Assembly: GCF_001687625.2 (NCBI RefSeq)
Contig: NZ_CP016538.2
Coordinates: 1,394,501 to 1,458,500 of the forward strand
Origin: Planococcus maritimus
GTDB lineage: Bacteria; Bacillota; Bacilli; Bacillales_A; Planococcaceae
Direction: 5' to 3'
Length of the DNA: 64,000 nucleotides
Below are positions 41,391 to 51,851 of this stretch, one piece after another. The number at the start of each line of letters is the position of its first letter. Position 1 is the stretch's first letter. The translations under genes were made by a program, and so were the position numbers. The notes beneath the pieces are model-generated. The model saw only the letters and a program-made list of their open reading frames with translations. It did no database searches and was not told the origin of the DNA.

Positions 41391-43838
41391 ATGTCCGGAC
41401 AGATTGATTTATTCCAAAAAGAAAGTGAATTTGTGCTGGGGCGTCCGGTCGTCTCGATTTTTCACAATCCCCAAAACCTCTTCTCCATCATTAAAGTGAA
41501 AATCCAGCAAACCAACACCCCCTATACCGAAAAGGAAATTATCGTCTCCGGTTATTTCCCGAAGCTATCGCTTGAAGAACAATACAAGTTTACCGGGAGC
41601 GTCAAAAACCATCCGAAATACGGCGTACAGTTCCAGGCAGAAACCTTCAAGAAAGAAGTGCCTGAAACCGAACAAGGCGTTGTCCATTATTTATCGAGCG
41701 ATTTGTTCAACGGCATCGGTCGCAAAACGGCTGAGACCATCGTCAAGAAACTCGGCAGCGACGCCATTAAAAAAATTCTAGAAGACCCGGATGCACTTGA
41801 CGGTGTCCCGCGTCTTTCGGATGAAAAAAAAGATACCATCCGCTCGACTTTGCAGATGAATTTAGGACTTGAGCGCGTCATGATCCAATTAAACGATTGG
41901 GGATTCGGCCCGCAAATCGGTATGAGAATATATCAAGCTTACCGTGAAGAAACGATCGACATTCTTTCGAAAAACCCATTTCAGCTGATCGAGGAAATCG
42001 AAGGCATCGGCTTTCACCGTGCGGACGAACTCGGCTCAAAGCTTGGCATCACCGGCAGCCACCCCGATCGTATTAAAGCGGCCATTCTCCATGTGTTGAA
42101 TCAGGCGTCGCTATCGGAAGGGCATGTCTTTGTCGATGCGAAGAATTTAATCCCGCTCGTCAAGCAATTGCTTGAAGCGAGCCAATCAGCGGACATTCCA
42201 ATCGACTCGATTACACAAGCAGCTATCGAACTGAATGAGGAAGGCAAAGTGGCGGGGGAAGAAACCCGCCTTTATTTGCCGTCATTGTATTATTCGGAAG
42301 TCGGCATCGCAACCAAGCTCGAGACCTTGATTGCCGAGCAGGAAACGCGCGATGGCTTTCCATCTTCTGAAATCCGCAAAGCGCTTGGCGACGCTGAAGA
42401 GCGGCTTGGCGTCAATTATGCAGAGACGCAAATCGATGCTATTGAAAAAAGTTTGAATTCCAGCGTCATGATTCTCACCGGCGGGCCAGGGACAGGCAAG
42501 ACGACGGTCGTTCGCGGCTTGGTCGAAGTCTATGCCGAACTGCATGGCTTGTCGCTTGATCCGAAAGAATATGGCAAGAAAAAAGAGCCATTCCCGATCA
42601 TTTTGGCAGCTCCGACAGGGCGTGCGGCGAAACGGCTCAGCGAATCAACCGATTTGCCGGCGATGACGATTCACCGCTTGCTTGGCTTTAACGGCCAGGA
42701 AAAAGATGAAGAAACCGAAAAAGAAATTGAAGGCAAATTGATCATCATTGATGAAATGTCGATGGTCGACACTTGGCTTGCCCATCAATTATTAAAAGCG
42801 GTGCCTGTCGACGCCCAGCTGATTTTTGTTGGCGACCAGGATCAATTGCCGCCAGTCGGCCCCGGACAAGTGCTGCGCGATATGCTTGCATCCGGCCGCA
42901 TCCCGAAAGTCGAGCTGACGGAAATTTACCGCCAAAGTTCGGGTTCGTCCATCATTGAACTCGCACACCAAATGAAAGCCGGGAAACTGCCGGATAATAT
43001 CGAAGCAAAAACCTCCGACCGTTCGTTCATCCGTGCCGGGGCAGACCAAATTTCGACAGTTGTTGAAAAAGTCGTCAAGAGTGCTTTGTCAAAAGGCCAT
43101 ACGATCAAAGACATTCAAGTGCTTGCGCCAATGTATAAAGGGCCAGCAGGCATCGATGCGCTTAACCAAATGATCCAGCAGATGGTCAACCCGAATGACG
43201 ACGGTTCCCGCAAAGAGCTGGCATTTGGTGACATCACTTACCGTATCAACGACAAAGTGTTGCAGTTAGTGAACCAGCCTGAGAGCAATGTCTTTAACGG
43301 GGATATGGGCGAAGTAGTCGCCATCATGAAAGCGAAAGAAACGGTGGAAAAGCAGGATTTGCTTGTCGTGTCATTTGACGGCATCGAAGTAACGTACCAG
43401 CGCAGTGATTTAAACCAGCTGACGCTCGCTTATTGCTGTTCGATTCATAAAGCACAAGGCTCGGAATTCCCGACAGTCATCATGCCGGTCGTCCGCGGTT
43501 ATATGAAGATGCTGCGCCGCAATTTGCTCTACACCGGCATCACAAGAAGCCGGGATTTCCTCATTCTTTGCGGCGACCCGGGCGTGTTCCGATATGGCGT
43601 CGAGCGTACAGACGATTCGAGCCGCTTGACGACGCTGGCAGATAGACTGGGAATCGCAGAGGCCCCAGCAGCAACAGCGACAACAGCGACAGAGAATCCG
43701 GCGCAAACAAAAACCGAACAAACGATTTCCGAAACACAAGCCGACGAGCCAAAAAGCCTGACACAGCAAAATGCCCACCGCATCCATCCGATGATCGGCA
43801 TGGAAGGCATCACGCCGCGCGACTTTCAAGGAGCGTGA
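41391..43838 (+). CDS. recD2: RecD2-type ATP-dependent DNA helicase
   Basis: SF1B 5'-3' helicase without RecBC partners, involved in replication-fork and mismatch repair. 815 residues: N-terminal OB/helix-hairpin region (about 1-200, GIGRKTAETIVKKLG and GIGFHRADELG), Walker A GGPGTGKTT from residue 364, Walker B IIDEMSMVD, VGDQDQLPPVGPG, and the C-terminal UvrD-like motif YCCSIHKAQGSEF. The last 60 residues are Ala/Thr/Glu-rich and low in complexity. Confidence 0.95.
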   Translation: MSGQIDLFQKESEFVLGRPVVSIFHNPQNLFSIIKVKIQQTNTPYTEKEIIVSGYFPKLSLEEQYKFTGSVKNHPKYGVQFQAETFKKEVPETEQGVVHYLSSDLFNGIGRKTAETIVKKLGSDAIKKILEDPDALDGVPRLSDEKKDTIRSTLQMNLGLERVMIQLNDWGFGPQIGMRIYQAYREETIDILSKNPFQLIEEIEGIGFHRADELGSKLGITGSHPDRIKAAILHVLNQASLSEGHVFVDAKNLIPLVKQLLEASQSADIPIDSITQAAIELNEEGKVAGEETRLYLPSLYYSEVGIATKLETLIAEQETRDGFPSSEIRKALGDAEERLGVNYAETQIDAIEKSLNSSVMILTGGPGTGKTTVVRGLVEVYAELHGLSLDPKEYGKKKEPFPIILAAPTGRAAKRLSESTDLPAMTIHRLLGFNGQEKDEETEKEIEGKLIIIDEMSMVDTWLAHQLLKAVPVDAQLIFVGDQDQLPPVGPGQVLRDMLASGRIPKVELTEIYRQSSGSSIIELAHQMKAGKLPDNIEAKTSDRSFIRAGADQISTVVEKVVKSALSKGHTIKDIQVLAPMYKGPAGIDALNQMIQQMVNPNDDGSRKELAFGDITYRINDKVLQLVNQPESNVFNGDMGEVVAIMKAKETVEKQDLLVVSFDGIEVTYQRSDLNQLTLAYCCSIHKAQGSEFPTVIMPVVRGYMKMLRRNLLYTGITRSRDFLILCGDPGVFRYGVERTDDSSRLTTLADRLGIAEAPAATATTATENPAQTKTEQTISETQADEPKSLTQQNAHRIHPMIGMEGITPRDFQGA

Positions 43839-43844
43839 GTGTGC

Positions 43845-43873
43845 TTGACAAGGCCATCAGGGTTTTCTATAAT
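43845..43873 (+). promoter_or_regulatory. Promoter of alaS
   Basis: Consensus promoter: TTGACA, 17-base spacer, TATAAT. It begins just after the recD2 stop. Confidence 0.85.
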
Positions 43874-43879
43874 TCAATT

Positions 43880-44125
43880 TATAACAGAAAGACAACACTT
43901 AGACGGAGACAGTAAATAGAATCCGGCTGCTTAGAAAAAGGCTCCCTTGGCTGAAAGGGCCTTCTGCCGCATCTATTGAACGCTACTCCCGAGTGCAGCT
44001 AATCACTGCCGTCCCGCCGCGTTAAGGCGCTTGAGAGACACACGGCCCAGGCCTTGTGTAACCAGGGTGGTACCGCGAATCAAGCCTTCGTCCCTTTTTA
44101 TTAGGGGATGAAGGCTTTTTATTAT
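43880..44125 (+). promoter_or_regulatory. T-box riboswitch (Ala) controlling alaS
   Basis: Specifier GCT (Ala) in GAACGCTACTC at about 43978-43988. T-box core AGGGTGGTACCGCG at 44064-44077. Terminator AAGCCTTC-GTCCCT...AGGGGAT-GAAGGCTTTTT at 44082-44122. Uncharged tRNA-Ala should favour antitermination and alaS expression. Confidence 0.94.
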
Positions 44126-44143
44126 GCAAAAGGAGGAATTTTG

Positions 44144-46768
44144 ATGAAGAATTTGAAAGCTGAAGAAATCCGTAAGCTCTATCTCGATTTTTTTAAAGAA
44201 AAAGGACATGACGTAGAACCGGGCGCGCCACTCGTGCCGTTTGAAGACCCGTCTTTATTGTGGATCAACAGTGGCGTCGCGACGTTAAAAAAATATTTTG
44301 ATGGCCGCGTTATTCCGAAAAATCCACGAATCGTCAACGCGCAAAAATCAATCCGCACAAACGATATCGAAAACGTCGGGAAGACGGCGCGACATCATAC
44401 ATTTTTCGAAATGCTCGGCAACTTCTCGATTGGGGAATATTTCAAAACAGAGGCTATTCACTGGGCGTGGGAATTTCTCACGGACGACAAATGGATCGGC
44501 TTTGATGCAGAGAAATTGTCTGTGACCATCCATCCGGAAGACGAAGAAGCTTACGCTATTTGGCTGAATGAAGTCGGCGTGCCAGCTGAACGCATCATTC
44601 GATTGGAAGGGAATTTCTGGGATATTGGGGAAGGCCCAAGTGGACCAAACTCGGAAATTTTTTACGACCGCGGTGAGTTCTACGGAAACGATTCGGAAGA
44701 CCCAGAATTATATCCAGGCGGCGAAAACGACCGTTATTTGGAAATCTGGAACTTGGTGTTTTCCCAGTTCAACCATAATGCGGATCACACGTACACGCCG
44801 CTGCCAAAACAGAACATTGATACTGGAATGGGTCTCGAGCGCATGGCTTCAGTCGTTCAGGACGTGCCGACCAATTACGATACAGATCTATTTGTACCAA
44901 TTATTGAGAAGACCGCAGAAATTTCAGGGAAATCCTATGGCGACAGCCAAGAGCAAGATATGGCCTTCAAAGTGATTGCCGATCATGTTCGCACCGTCGC
45001 GTTTGCGATTGGAGACGGCGCATTGCCGTCAAACGAAGGCCGAGGCTACGTGCTGCGCCGCTTGCTGCGCCGTGCTGTTCGCTATTCGAAGAAACTTGGC
45101 ATCGAAAAACCGTTCATGTACCAATTAGTGCCGGTTGTTGGGGAAATCATGCAGAGCTTCTATCCTGAAGTGAAAGACAAGGAAGATTTCATTGTCCGTG
45201 TCATGAAGCTTGAAGAAGAGCGCTTCCTTGAAACTTTGCACGACGGTTTGGAAATTTTATCTACCGTGATCCAAAAGCAAAAACAACAAGGCCATAGCGA
45301 AATTCCGGGTGAAGATGTTTTCCGTTTATATGACACGTACGGCTTTCCTGTAGAGCTAACGGAAGAATACGCAGAAGATGAAGAAATGACCATCGATCAC
45401 GCAGGTTTTGAACTGGCGATGAACGCTCAGCGTGAACGTGCGAGAAATGCTCGCCAGAATGTTAACTCCATGCAGACGCAATCCGAAGTGCTTGGCAATA
45501 TCAAAGCAGAAAGCGAATTTATTGGCTATACGCATACAGTGGCAGACGCTGAAATCGTCGCCATCGTAAAAGACGGAGAATTGGTCGACAGTGTCCAAGA
45601 AGGCGAAGAAGTGCAGCTCGTGCTGGACCGTACGCCATTTTATGCCGAAAGCGGTGGACAGATTGCCGATAAAGGGACACTGACCAACGATCTGGTTTTG
45701 GCTACTGTGCTCGATGTCAAAAAAGCACCGAATGGTCAGAACTTGCACCGTGTCAGAGTGGAATCCGGCGAATTGACGAAAACGGCTGTGAAAGCGAAAG
45801 TCGATGCTTCTGAACGACGCCACACGGTGAAAAACCATACCGCGACTCATCTTTTGCATCAGGCATTGAAAGACGTTCTTGGCACACATGTTAACCAAGC
45901 GGGGTCCTATGTTGGTCCAGACCGCCTGCGTTTTGACTTCTCTCATTTTGGGCAAGTGACAAAAGAAGAGCTGGCAACGATCGAGCAGGCAGTGAATGAA
46001 AAAATCTGGGAAGGCATTGAAGTCGAGTCAGGCTATCATAACTTGCAGGAAGCAAAAGACATGGGCGCAATGGCTTTATTTGGCGAAAAATACGGTGATG
46101 TCGTCCGCGTCGTTGCGATCAGCGATTACTCGCTCGAATTGTGCGGCGGCATCCATGTAGCGAACACTTCTGAAATCGGCGTCTTTAAAATCGTCTCAGA
46201 AAGCGGCATCGGAGCTGGCGTTCGCCGCATTGAAGCATTGACCGGCAAGGGTGCGTTTACCAGCATTAAACAAGGGGAGAAAGTGTTAGAACAAGCAGCT
46301 TCTCTTTTGAAAGCCAACCCACGTGATGTCGTTCAAAAAATTGAAGCGACGCAAGCCGATGTCAAAGCTTTGCAGCGCGAAAATGAATCGCTGCTGCAGA
46401 AAATCGCTAATGCCCAGTCCGGTGAATTGCTGGAATCGGCAAGAAAAGTCGGAGATGTGACAGTATTGTCAGCAAAAGTTCAAGCAAAAGACAATAACCA
46501 ACTACGCCAAATGGTCGACGATTTGAAAGCGAAATTTGATCAGGCTGTGATTGTTCTGGGAGCAAGCGACGGCGACAAAGTCATGCTAGCAGCGGGTGTT
46601 TCGAAAAACATTGCGGGCCAGGATTACCACGCCGGCAATATCGTCAAAGCGGTCGCTGAACAATGCGGCGGCAAAGGCGGCGGACGCCCGGACATGGCGA
46701 TGGCTGGGGCAAAAAATCCAGAGCAACTAGAGGCCGCTCTTGAATCGGTCTACACTTTAGTCAAATAG
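44144..46768 (+). CDS. alaS: Alanyl-tRNA synthetase
   Basis: 874 residues: class IIa catalytic core ([33 protein letters not shown]), editing domain with zinc ligands His565, His569 (HTATHLLH), Cys667 and His671 (CGGIHV), and C-terminal C-Ala domain (DHHA1). Start is ATG 44144, 7 bases after AAAGGAGG; an upstream ATG at 44108 lies in the T-box terminator and is rejected. Confidence 0.98.
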   Translation: MKNLKAEEIRKLYLDFFKEKGHDVEPGAPLVPFEDPSLLWINSGVATLKKYFDGRVIPKNPRIVNAQKSIRTNDIENVGKTARHHTFFEMLGNFSIGEYFKTEAIHWAWEFLTDDKWIGFDAEKLSVTIHPEDEEAYAIWLNEVGVPAERIIRLEGNFWDIGEGPSGPNSEIFYDRGEFYGNDSEDPELYPGGENDRYLEIWNLVFSQFNHNADHTYTPLPKQNIDTGMGLERMASVVQDVPTNYDTDLFVPIIEKTAEISGKSYGDSQEQDMAFKVIADHVRTVAFAIGDGALPSNEGRGYVLRRLLRRAVRYSKKLGIEKPFMYQLVPVVGEIMQSFYPEVKDKEDFIVRVMKLEEERFLETLHDGLEILSTVIQKQKQQGHSEIPGEDVFRLYDTYGFPVELTEEYAEDEEMTIDHAGFELAMNAQRERARNARQNVNSMQTQSEVLGNIKAESEFIGYTHTVADAEIVAIVKDGELVDSVQEGEEVQLVLDRTPFYAESGGQIADKGTLTNDLVLATVLDVKKAPNGQNLHRVRVESGELTKTAVKAKVDASERRHTVKNHTATHLLHQALKDVLGTHVNQAGSYVGPDRLRFDFSHFGQVTKEELATIEQAVNEKIWEGIEVESGYHNLQEAKDMGAMALFGEKYGDVVRVVAISDYSLELCGGIHVANTSEIGVFKIVSESGIGAGVRRIEALTGKGAFTSIKQGEKVLEQAASLLKANPRDVVQKIEATQADVKALQRENESLLQKIANAQSGELLESARKVGDVTVLSAKVQAKDNNQLRQMVDDLKAKFDQAVIVLGASDGDKVMLAAGVSKNIAGQDYHAGNIVKAVAEQCGGKGGGRPDMAMAGAKNPEQLEAALESVYTLVK

Positions 46769-46769
46769 G

Positions 46770-46798
46770 TTTAACAAATCCGCGCTTTCAGTTATAAT
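46770..46798 (+). promoter_or_regulatory. Promoter of the ireB-ruvX operon
   Basis: TTTAAC, 17-base spacer, perfect TATAAT, starting 2 bases after the alaS stop. Confidence 0.6.
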
Positions 46799-46855
46799 GG
46801 GATTCAGCAAGAGGAACGAATTGCCAATACACATTCCGAAAGTGAGGTGCTTGTC

Positions 46856-47122
46856 GTGAGCTCATTTGATCGCACGATGAAATTTGATTCATCCGATGAG
46901 TCGATGGAGCAGGACGTAAAGCAAGTAATGTTGCAGGTCCATGCTGCTCTAGAAGAAAAAGGCTATAACCCGATCAATCAGATCGTCGGGTATCTGCTTT
47001 CAGGTGATCCGGCTTATATCCCTCGCCACCAGGATGCCCGGAACATGATCCGGAAACTGGAGCGGGATGAAATTTTGGAAGAACTGGTGAAGTTCTATAT
47101 CAAAAAGAATAACGAGGAATAA
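46856..47122 (+). CDS. ireB: IreB family regulatory phosphoprotein (DUF965, YrzL)
   Basis: 88 residues, starting [10 protein letters not shown], with [20 protein letters not shown]; highly conserved in Firmicutes between alaS and ruvX. In Enterococcus IreB is a substrate of kinase IreK and affects cephalosporin resistance; the biochemical function here is not known. GTG 46856 is chosen because it follows GAGG at the right distance and gives the family start; the open frame from 46847 adds three residues. Confidence 0.9.
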   Translation: MSSFDRTMKFDSSDESMEQDVKQVMLQVHAALEEKGYNPINQIVGYLLSGDPAYIPRHQDARNMIRKLERDEILEELVKFYIKKNNEE

Positions 47123-47124
47123 TT

Positions 47125-47541
47125 ATGCGAACAATGGGATTGGATGTTGGCTCCAAAACGATCGGAGTGGCGATTAGTGATGCGCTTGGTTGGACAGCCC
47201 AGGGCATTGAAACCGTCAAAATCGATGAGGCGAATGGCCAGTTTGGTCTTGAACGTCTTGGCGAATTGATCAAGGAGTACAAAGTAACGGAAGCGGTCGT
47301 GGGCTACCCGAAGAACATGAATAACTCTATCGGGCCACGGGCAGAAGCTTCCGAAAAGTTTGCAGCATTGCTAAAAGAAGGATATGATATACCGGTAGTG
47401 CTTTGGGATGAAAGACTGACAACAATGGCAGCAGAGAAAATGCTGATTTCTGCCGATGTCAGCCGAAAAAATCGCAAAAAAGTAATCGACAAGATGGCCG
47501 CAGTGATGATTTTACAAGGCTATCTTGATTCAAAAAAATGA
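47125..47541 (+). CDS. ruvX: RuvX/YqgF pre-16S rRNA nuclease / Holliday junction resolvase-like
   Basis: 138 residues with RNase H fold: [16 protein letters not shown] at the N-terminus holds the first catalytic Asp; [16 protein letters not shown] and [15 protein letters not shown] hold further acidic residues. YqgF takes part in 16S rRNA 5' processing in E. coli; resolvase activity is debated. Two bases after ireB. Confidence 0.93.
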   Translation: MRTMGLDVGSKTIGVAISDALGWTAQGIETVKIDEANGQFGLERLGELIKEYKVTEAVVGYPKNMNNSIGPRAEASEKFAALLKEGYDIPVVLWDERLTTMAAEKMLISADVSRKNRKKVIDKMAAVMILQGYLDSKK

Positions 47542-47554
47542 TGAGGTGACACAA

Positions 47555-47863
47555 ATGGAACATGGTCAAGAGCATATTACAGTAGTGGACGAGCACGGAA
47601 ACGAGCAATTATTCGAAGTGTTGTTCACATTTGAATCGGAAGATTTCGGAAAATCATACGTCTTGTATTTCCCAGTAGGAGCAGATGAAGACGAAGAAGG
47701 CGAGATCGAAATCCACGCATCTTCTTTCACTGAAAACCTGGATTCTGATGAGAAAGTTTCCGGCGGCGAACTTCGCCCAGTAGAAACTGAAGAAGAATGG
47801 GACATGATCGAAGAAATGCTTAACACTTTCCTCGAGGAAGAAGAAGAAAACGAAGAGCAATAA
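47555..47863 (+). CDS. DUF1292 family protein (YrzB)
   Basis: 102 residues, highly acidic, with [18 protein letters not shown] and YVLYFPV, the DUF1292 core; C-terminus rich in Glu. Function unknown; found after ruvX in most Bacillales. Start ATG 47555 after GATGAGGTGA; the open frame from 47525 overlaps ruvX. Confidence 0.88.
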   Translation: MEHGQEHITVVDEHGNEQLFEVLFTFESEDFGKSYVLYFPVGADEDEEGEIEIHASSFTENLDSDEKVSGGELRPVETEEEWDMIEEMLNTFLEEEEENEEQ

Positions 47864-47871
47864 CCATAAGG

Positions 47872-47903
47872 GGGACGGAATTGAACCTTGATTCCGTCCC
47901 TTT
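47872..47903 (+). terminator. Terminator after the DUF1292 gene
   Basis: GGGACGGAAT and ATTCCGTCCC, 10-bp stem with a 10-base loop and short T run. Confidence 0.75.
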
Positions 47904-47955
47904 CATTTGAATCGCCTTCTGTTTTGGGAAGATGAATCGCTGAGGGGGAACACCC

Positions 47956-49080
47956 GTGGAAAAGCAGTCAAAAAAGGACGTCATGTTCGACAGGATGAAG
48001 GAAAAGAAAAAAGAAGTGAGAGTGGTTCGGCGTATCGTGTTGATTGTCGCGCTCGTCCTTCTAGTGGTCGTCGCAGTAGTCGGCTGGCAAGCCTATAGCT
48101 ATGTCACCGATGCACTCGAGCCAATGGATCCGGATTCTGAGAAAGTGATTGATGTCGAGGTGCCGATTGGCTCGAACTTGGATAGCATTGCCGCATTGCT
48201 TGAAGAAAATGAAGTCATCAAAGATGCCCGCATTTACAAGTATTACGTCAAATTCCAAAACGAATCGGAGTTCCAGGCCGGCAATTATGGTTTGACACAA
48301 TCGATGACATTGGAAGAAATTACGGAAAGTTTGAAAACCGGGAAAGTCTATCATGAACCTTTATACACGATCAATGTTCCAGAAGGCCTGACCTTGGAAG
48401 AAATTGCCGAACGCGTCATTGCCGAAAAAACGGATTATAGCGCAGAGCAGTTTATGGAACAAGTGCAGGACGAAACGTATATCGAAGAATTGATGGTTAA
48501 ATATCCTGATCTACTGACAGAAGACATCAAAGGCGAGGACGTTAAATTCGCATTGGAAGGTTATTTATTCCCTGCTACTTATCCAATCTATGAGGAAAAC
48601 CCTTCATTGACCGTGTTAATTGAGCAGATGCTTGATGCCACCAAAGCGACAATTGAACCGTACCAAAGCGTCTTGCAGGAACAAGAGAAATCGCCTCATT
48701 GGCTATTGACTTTTGCTTCATTGCTAGAAGAGGAAGCGACTGCGAAATCAGATCGCCAAACTATTGCCAGTGTCTTTTATAACCGGATGGATCAAGATAT
48801 GCCGTTGCAGACAGATCCAACTGTCATTTATGCGATGGGCGAGCATAAGGACCGTTTGTTCAACTCGGATTACGAGTTTGAAGATCCTTATAGCACCTAT
48901 ACAAATAAAGGCTTGCCGCCTGGACCGATCGCCGCTGCCGGCGCATCATCCATTGAAGCGGTGCTCGATCCGAACCAAACGGATTATCTATACTTCCTAG
49001 CTGACTCAGAAGGCAAAAATTACTTCTCGACCAGTTACGAACAGCATCTTCAATACCGTGATGAATATATCGGAAATTGA
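47956..49080 (+). CDS. mltG: Endolytic murein transglycosylase MltG
   Basis: Cuts nascent glycan strands at the membrane, setting chain length. 374 residues: charged cytoplasmic start (about 1-24), one membrane helix (about 25-47), a LysM-like part (about 60-100) and the YceG catalytic domain. The catalytic Glu is in ASLLEEEATAK (about residue 257); DPTVIYAMG and LPPGPIAAAG are conserved. GTG start following GAGGGGGAA. Equivalent to yrrL. Confidence 0.94.
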   Translation: MEKQSKKDVMFDRMKEKKKEVRVVRRIVLIVALVLLVVVAVVGWQAYSYVTDALEPMDPDSEKVIDVEVPIGSNLDSIAALLEENEVIKDARIYKYYVKFQNESEFQAGNYGLTQSMTLEEITESLKTGKVYHEPLYTINVPEGLTLEEIAERVIAEKTDYSAEQFMEQVQDETYIEELMVKYPDLLTEDIKGEDVKFALEGYLFPATYPIYEENPSLTVLIEQMLDATKATIEPYQSVLQEQEKSPHWLLTFASLLEEEATAKSDRQTIASVFYNRMDQDMPLQTDPTVIYAMGEHKDRLFNSDYEFEDPYSTYTNKGLPPGPIAAAGASSIEAVLDPNQTDYLYFLADSEGKNYFSTSYEQHLQYRDEYIGN

Positions 49081-49089
49081 TCCAAGCAG

Positions 49090-49116
49090 GAAGGGAGCGC
49101 ACGTTTCCCTTCTTCT
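49090..49116 (+). terminator. Possible terminator after mltG
   Basis: GAAGGGA and TTCCCTTC with an 8-base loop, then a T-rich run; short stem. Confidence 0.5.
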
Positions 49117-49164
49117 TTTCTGTTCAAATGAGGCAAAAGTGCATGAAAGGGGCGGATATCTACA

Positions 49165-49770
49165 ATGCCTGAAACACCAATAGAAGCATTATTCAAAATG
49201 ATGCGCACCTATGCGGCAGAACATCATGTGCCGATCATGGAAGAACAGGGCATCGGGGAGCTGCTCGAATTATTGCAAGAGCAGAACCCGCACCGCTTGC
49301 TCGAGCTGGGAACAGCAATCGGCTATTCGGCGCTTCGGATAGCCCAGGCTTTGCCCGACGTCAGGATTGACACGATTGAACGGGACCAAGAGCGGTACGA
49401 CAAAGCACTTGGATTTATTCAGCAATCGGCAATGCAAGACCGCGTGCAAGTCATCTGTGCCGATGCGCTTGAACTGGATATTGCAGAATTGACTCCGTCG
49501 TACGATGCCGTGTTCATCGATGCTGCAAAAGGGCAATATGAACGTTTTTTTAATAAATACGAAAGTTTACTTGTTAAAGGCGGCACCATTTACTGCGATA
49601 ATATGTCCATGCATGGTATGGTGGACCAGCCGATTAAAGAAGTGCCAAGACGCAAACGTACGATGATCCGTAATATCCGTGCGTTTCGTGAAAAAATGGA
49701 TGGGCATCCCGGATTCGACTGTGAACTATTACCGGTCGGGGATGGGCTTCTCGTCTGCAGGAAAAAATGA
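49165..49770 (+). CDS. yrrM: SAM-dependent O-methyltransferase (YrrM-like)
   Basis: 201 residues, class I methyltransferase of the O-methyltransferase family 3. SAM loop LLELGTAIGYSALRIAQ, acidic IDTIERD, and VFIDAAKGQYERF, which carries the metal-binding Asp. A homologue (TrmR) makes 5-methoxyuridine in tRNA in B. subtilis; that is the most likely role. GAAAGGGGCGG upstream. Confidence 0.88.
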   Translation: MPETPIEALFKMMRTYAAEHHVPIMEEQGIGELLELLQEQNPHRLLELGTAIGYSALRIAQALPDVRIDTIERDQERYDKALGFIQQSAMQDRVQVICADALELDIAELTPSYDAVFIDAAKGQYERFFNKYESLLVKGGTIYCDNMSMHGMVDQPIKEVPRRKRTMIRNIRAFREKMDGHPGFDCELLPVGDGLLVCRKK

Positions 49771-49797
49771 AAATCGATACACAAGGAGTTAACGTAT

Positions 49798-50421
49798 ATG
49801 TCTAAAAACAGACCGGTCGTCATCGGCATCGCTGGCGGTTCAGGATCAGGCAAGACCAGTGTCACCAATTCCATCTATGAAGTGTTCAAAGAACATTCCG
49901 TAGTGGTCATCGAACAGGATTATTATTATAAAGACCAAAGCGATCTCGCATTTGAAGAGCGTCTTGAAACCAACTACGACCATCCGCTCGCTTTTGATAC
50001 GGATCTGTTAATCGATCATGTCAACGAATTGCTTGAACGAAGAGCGATTGAAAAGCCAATCTACAATTACGCTTTGCATACCCGTGCAGAAGAAAGCGTT
50101 GTGATTGACCCGAAAGACGTTATCATCTTGGAGGGCATCCTGGTCCTAGAAGACGAACGTTTGCGCGAACTAATGGACATTAAGCTCTTCGTCGACACCG
50201 ATGCGGACCTGCGCATCATTCGCCGCTTAATGCGCGACATCAACGAGCGCGGACGGACGATCGACTCGGTTATTGAACAATATTTAACTGTCGTGCGCCC
50301 GATGCATAACCAATTCATCGAGCCGACGAAACGCTATGCGGACGTGATTATCCCCGAAGGTGGACAAAACGAAGTCGCAATCGACCTAATGGTTACAAAA
50401 ATTAAAACAATTCTTGAATAG
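49798..50421 (+). CDS. udk: Uridine kinase
   Basis: Phosphorylates uridine and cytidine with GTP/ATP. 207 residues: P-loop GGSGSGKT (13-20), [37 protein letters not shown] precedes the ATG. In B. subtilis two peptidase genes (yrrN, yrrO) intervene between yrrM and udk; none here. Confidence 0.97.
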   Translation: MSKNRPVVIGIAGGSGSGKTSVTNSIYEVFKEHSVVVIEQDYYYKDQSDLAFEERLETNYDHPLAFDTDLLIDHVNELLERRAIEKPIYNYALHTRAEESVVIDPKDVIILEGILVLEDERLRELMDIKLFVDTDADLRIIRRLMRDINERGRTIDSVIEQYLTVVRPMHNQFIEPTKRYADVIIPEGGQNEVAIDLMVTKIKTILE

Positions 50422-50442
50422 ATTGGAAAATTATAATAGAAT
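50414..50442 (+). promoter_or_regulatory. Candidate promoter of greA
   Basis: TTGAAT overlapping the udk stop, 17-base spacer, TAGAAT; a perfect TATAAT also lies 5 bases upstream of that -10 but with poor spacing. Confidence 0.4.
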
Positions 50443-50502
50443 GATACGAGACTGACGGGTGTTAGCGCATCCATAGTCAGCAGTTGAAGGAGTGGGAAGA
50501 GT

Positions 50503-50979
50503 ATGGCAAATGATAAACAATTTCCGATGACAGCTGCCGGAAAGCAGAAGTTGGAAGATGAACTGGATTATTTGAAAACGGTCAAACGCAAAGAAGTGGT
50601 GGAACGCATCAAAGTAGCAAGAAGTTTCGGGGATTTATCCGAGAACTCCGAGTACGATTCTGCGAAAGAAGACCAAGCCTTTGTCGAAGGGCGTATTTCT
50701 ACATTGGAATCCATGATCCGCAATGCGGTGATTATAAATGAAGAGGAAGCCGGCAACGATGTCGTGCGTCTCGGAAAAACAGTTACGTTTATGGAAATTC
50801 CAGGCGGTGAGGAAGAAGCTTACACTATCGTGGGCTCTGCGGAAGCAGATCCGTTGGAAGGGCGCATTTCGAACGATTCGCCAATTGCTAAAAGCATGCT
50901 TGGCCGCACTGTCGGTGACCGTGTCAAAGTGTTGACACCAGGCGGGGAAATGGAAGTCAAGATCGTTTCGATCAATTGA
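50503..50979 (+). CDS. greA: Transcription elongation factor GreA
   Basis: Rescues backtracked RNA polymerase by stimulating transcript cleavage. 158 residues: N-terminal coiled coil with the acidic tip ([16 protein letters not shown]) and a C-terminal FKBP-like domain ([16 protein letters not shown]). Confidence 0.98.
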   Translation: MANDKQFPMTAAGKQKLEDELDYLKTVKRKEVVERIKVARSFGDLSENSEYDSAKEDQAFVEGRISTLESMIRNAVIINEEEAGNDVVRLGKTVTFMEIPGGEEEAYTIVGSAEADPLEGRISNDSPIAKSMLGRTVGDRVKVLTPGGEMEVKIVSIN

Positions 50980-50985
50980 TGAACC

Positions 50986-51016
50986 CAGCCATTCCTTTGG
51001 GAGTGGCTGTTTTTTT
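50986..51016 (+). terminator. Terminator after greA
   Basis: CAGCCA and TGGCTG with partly paired interior (TTCC/GGGA), then seven T. Confidence 0.75.
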
Positions 51017-51098
51017 GATGAATGAAACAAAACTTTAGTTGAAACGTCAAATTTGTCATGGGCTAAATATGATAAAATATGTGTAAAGGGGGCATTGC

Positions 51099-51803
51099 AT
51101 GGCTAACGAAGAAAAATCATATCCCTCTCGTTTGAATAAGAATAAGAACAATAAAAATCGTTCGAATTCGATCCTGAATATCATGATCGCCTTAGTATTT
51201 ACTTTGGTGGTTATCATCGGGGCGACATTGCTTTTCGGAGGCGGCGACGATTCAGCAGATCCTGAATCCACAGAAACCACGCCGGCAACGGAAAGCCAAA
51301 CGAGCGGCGATGATGATCCGCAAGTAACGGCAGAAGAAAATGACCTCGAAGCGGAAGAAAAAGCGGAAGAGGAAGCCAAGGCTGAAGAAGAAGCAGCTAA
51401 AAAAGAAGCTGAAGAAAAAGAAAAAGAAGAAGAGGAAGAAGAAACAAAAGGCGGTACCATCACACGTGAAGAGTCCAACGACCCAATCGTCAGTGAAACC
51501 ATCGTCAACACAAGCTGGGAGCCTGTTGGCACAAGCCAAAGCGGCGACCACGTCTCTTCTTACCAGAAAAACTCAGTCGATTGGAACGAAAAAATTGAAG
51601 CGGTCACTTACGCTACAGGATTGTCTCAAAATGACATGTATGTCATGATGGTTCAAAATGGCGGCGGCCCTCAACAATCGATTGCGACAGTTCAGTCGAA
51701 AGACCAATCCGAGAAATACCGCGTCTATCTTGAATGGGTGGACGGAGAAGGTTGGAAACCAGAAAAAATGGATGTACTCAAAACGCTGGACGGCGCCTAT
51801 TAA
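51099..51803 (+). CDS. yrrS: YrrS-like membrane protein with DUF1510 domain
   Basis: 234 residues. A Lys/Asn-rich start (about 1-27), one membrane helix (about 28-48), then an extracellular low-complexity stretch (about 80-120) made almost only of Glu, Lys and Ala, and a C-terminal DUF1510 domain (about 130-234, TSWEPVGTSQSGDHVSSY, YRVYLEWVDGEGW). YrrS in B. subtilis is cotranscribed with a penicillin-binding protein; that gene is missing here. Function unknown. AAAGGGGGC ribosome site. Confidence 0.85.
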   Translation: MANEEKSYPSRLNKNKNNKNRSNSILNIMIALVFTLVVIIGATLLFGGGDDSADPESTETTPATESQTSGDDDPQVTAEENDLEAEEKAEEEAKAEEEAAKKEAEEKEKEEEEEETKGGTITREESNDPIVSETIVNTSWEPVGTSQSGDHVSSYQKNSVDWNEKIEAVTYATGLSQNDMYVMMVQNGGGPQQSIATVQSKDQSEKYRVYLEWVDGEGWKPEKMDVLKTLDGAY

Positions 51804-51818
51804 TAGGGCGCCGTTTTT
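51790..51818 (+). terminator. Terminator overlapping the yrrS stop codon
   Basis: ACGGCGCC and GGCGCCGT with TATTAATAG loop, then T. The left arm lies in the last yrrS codons and the stop codon is in the loop. Confidence 0.85.
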
Positions 51819-51851
51819 CCGGCGAAATCTTAAGCGTAAGGAGCGGATATA

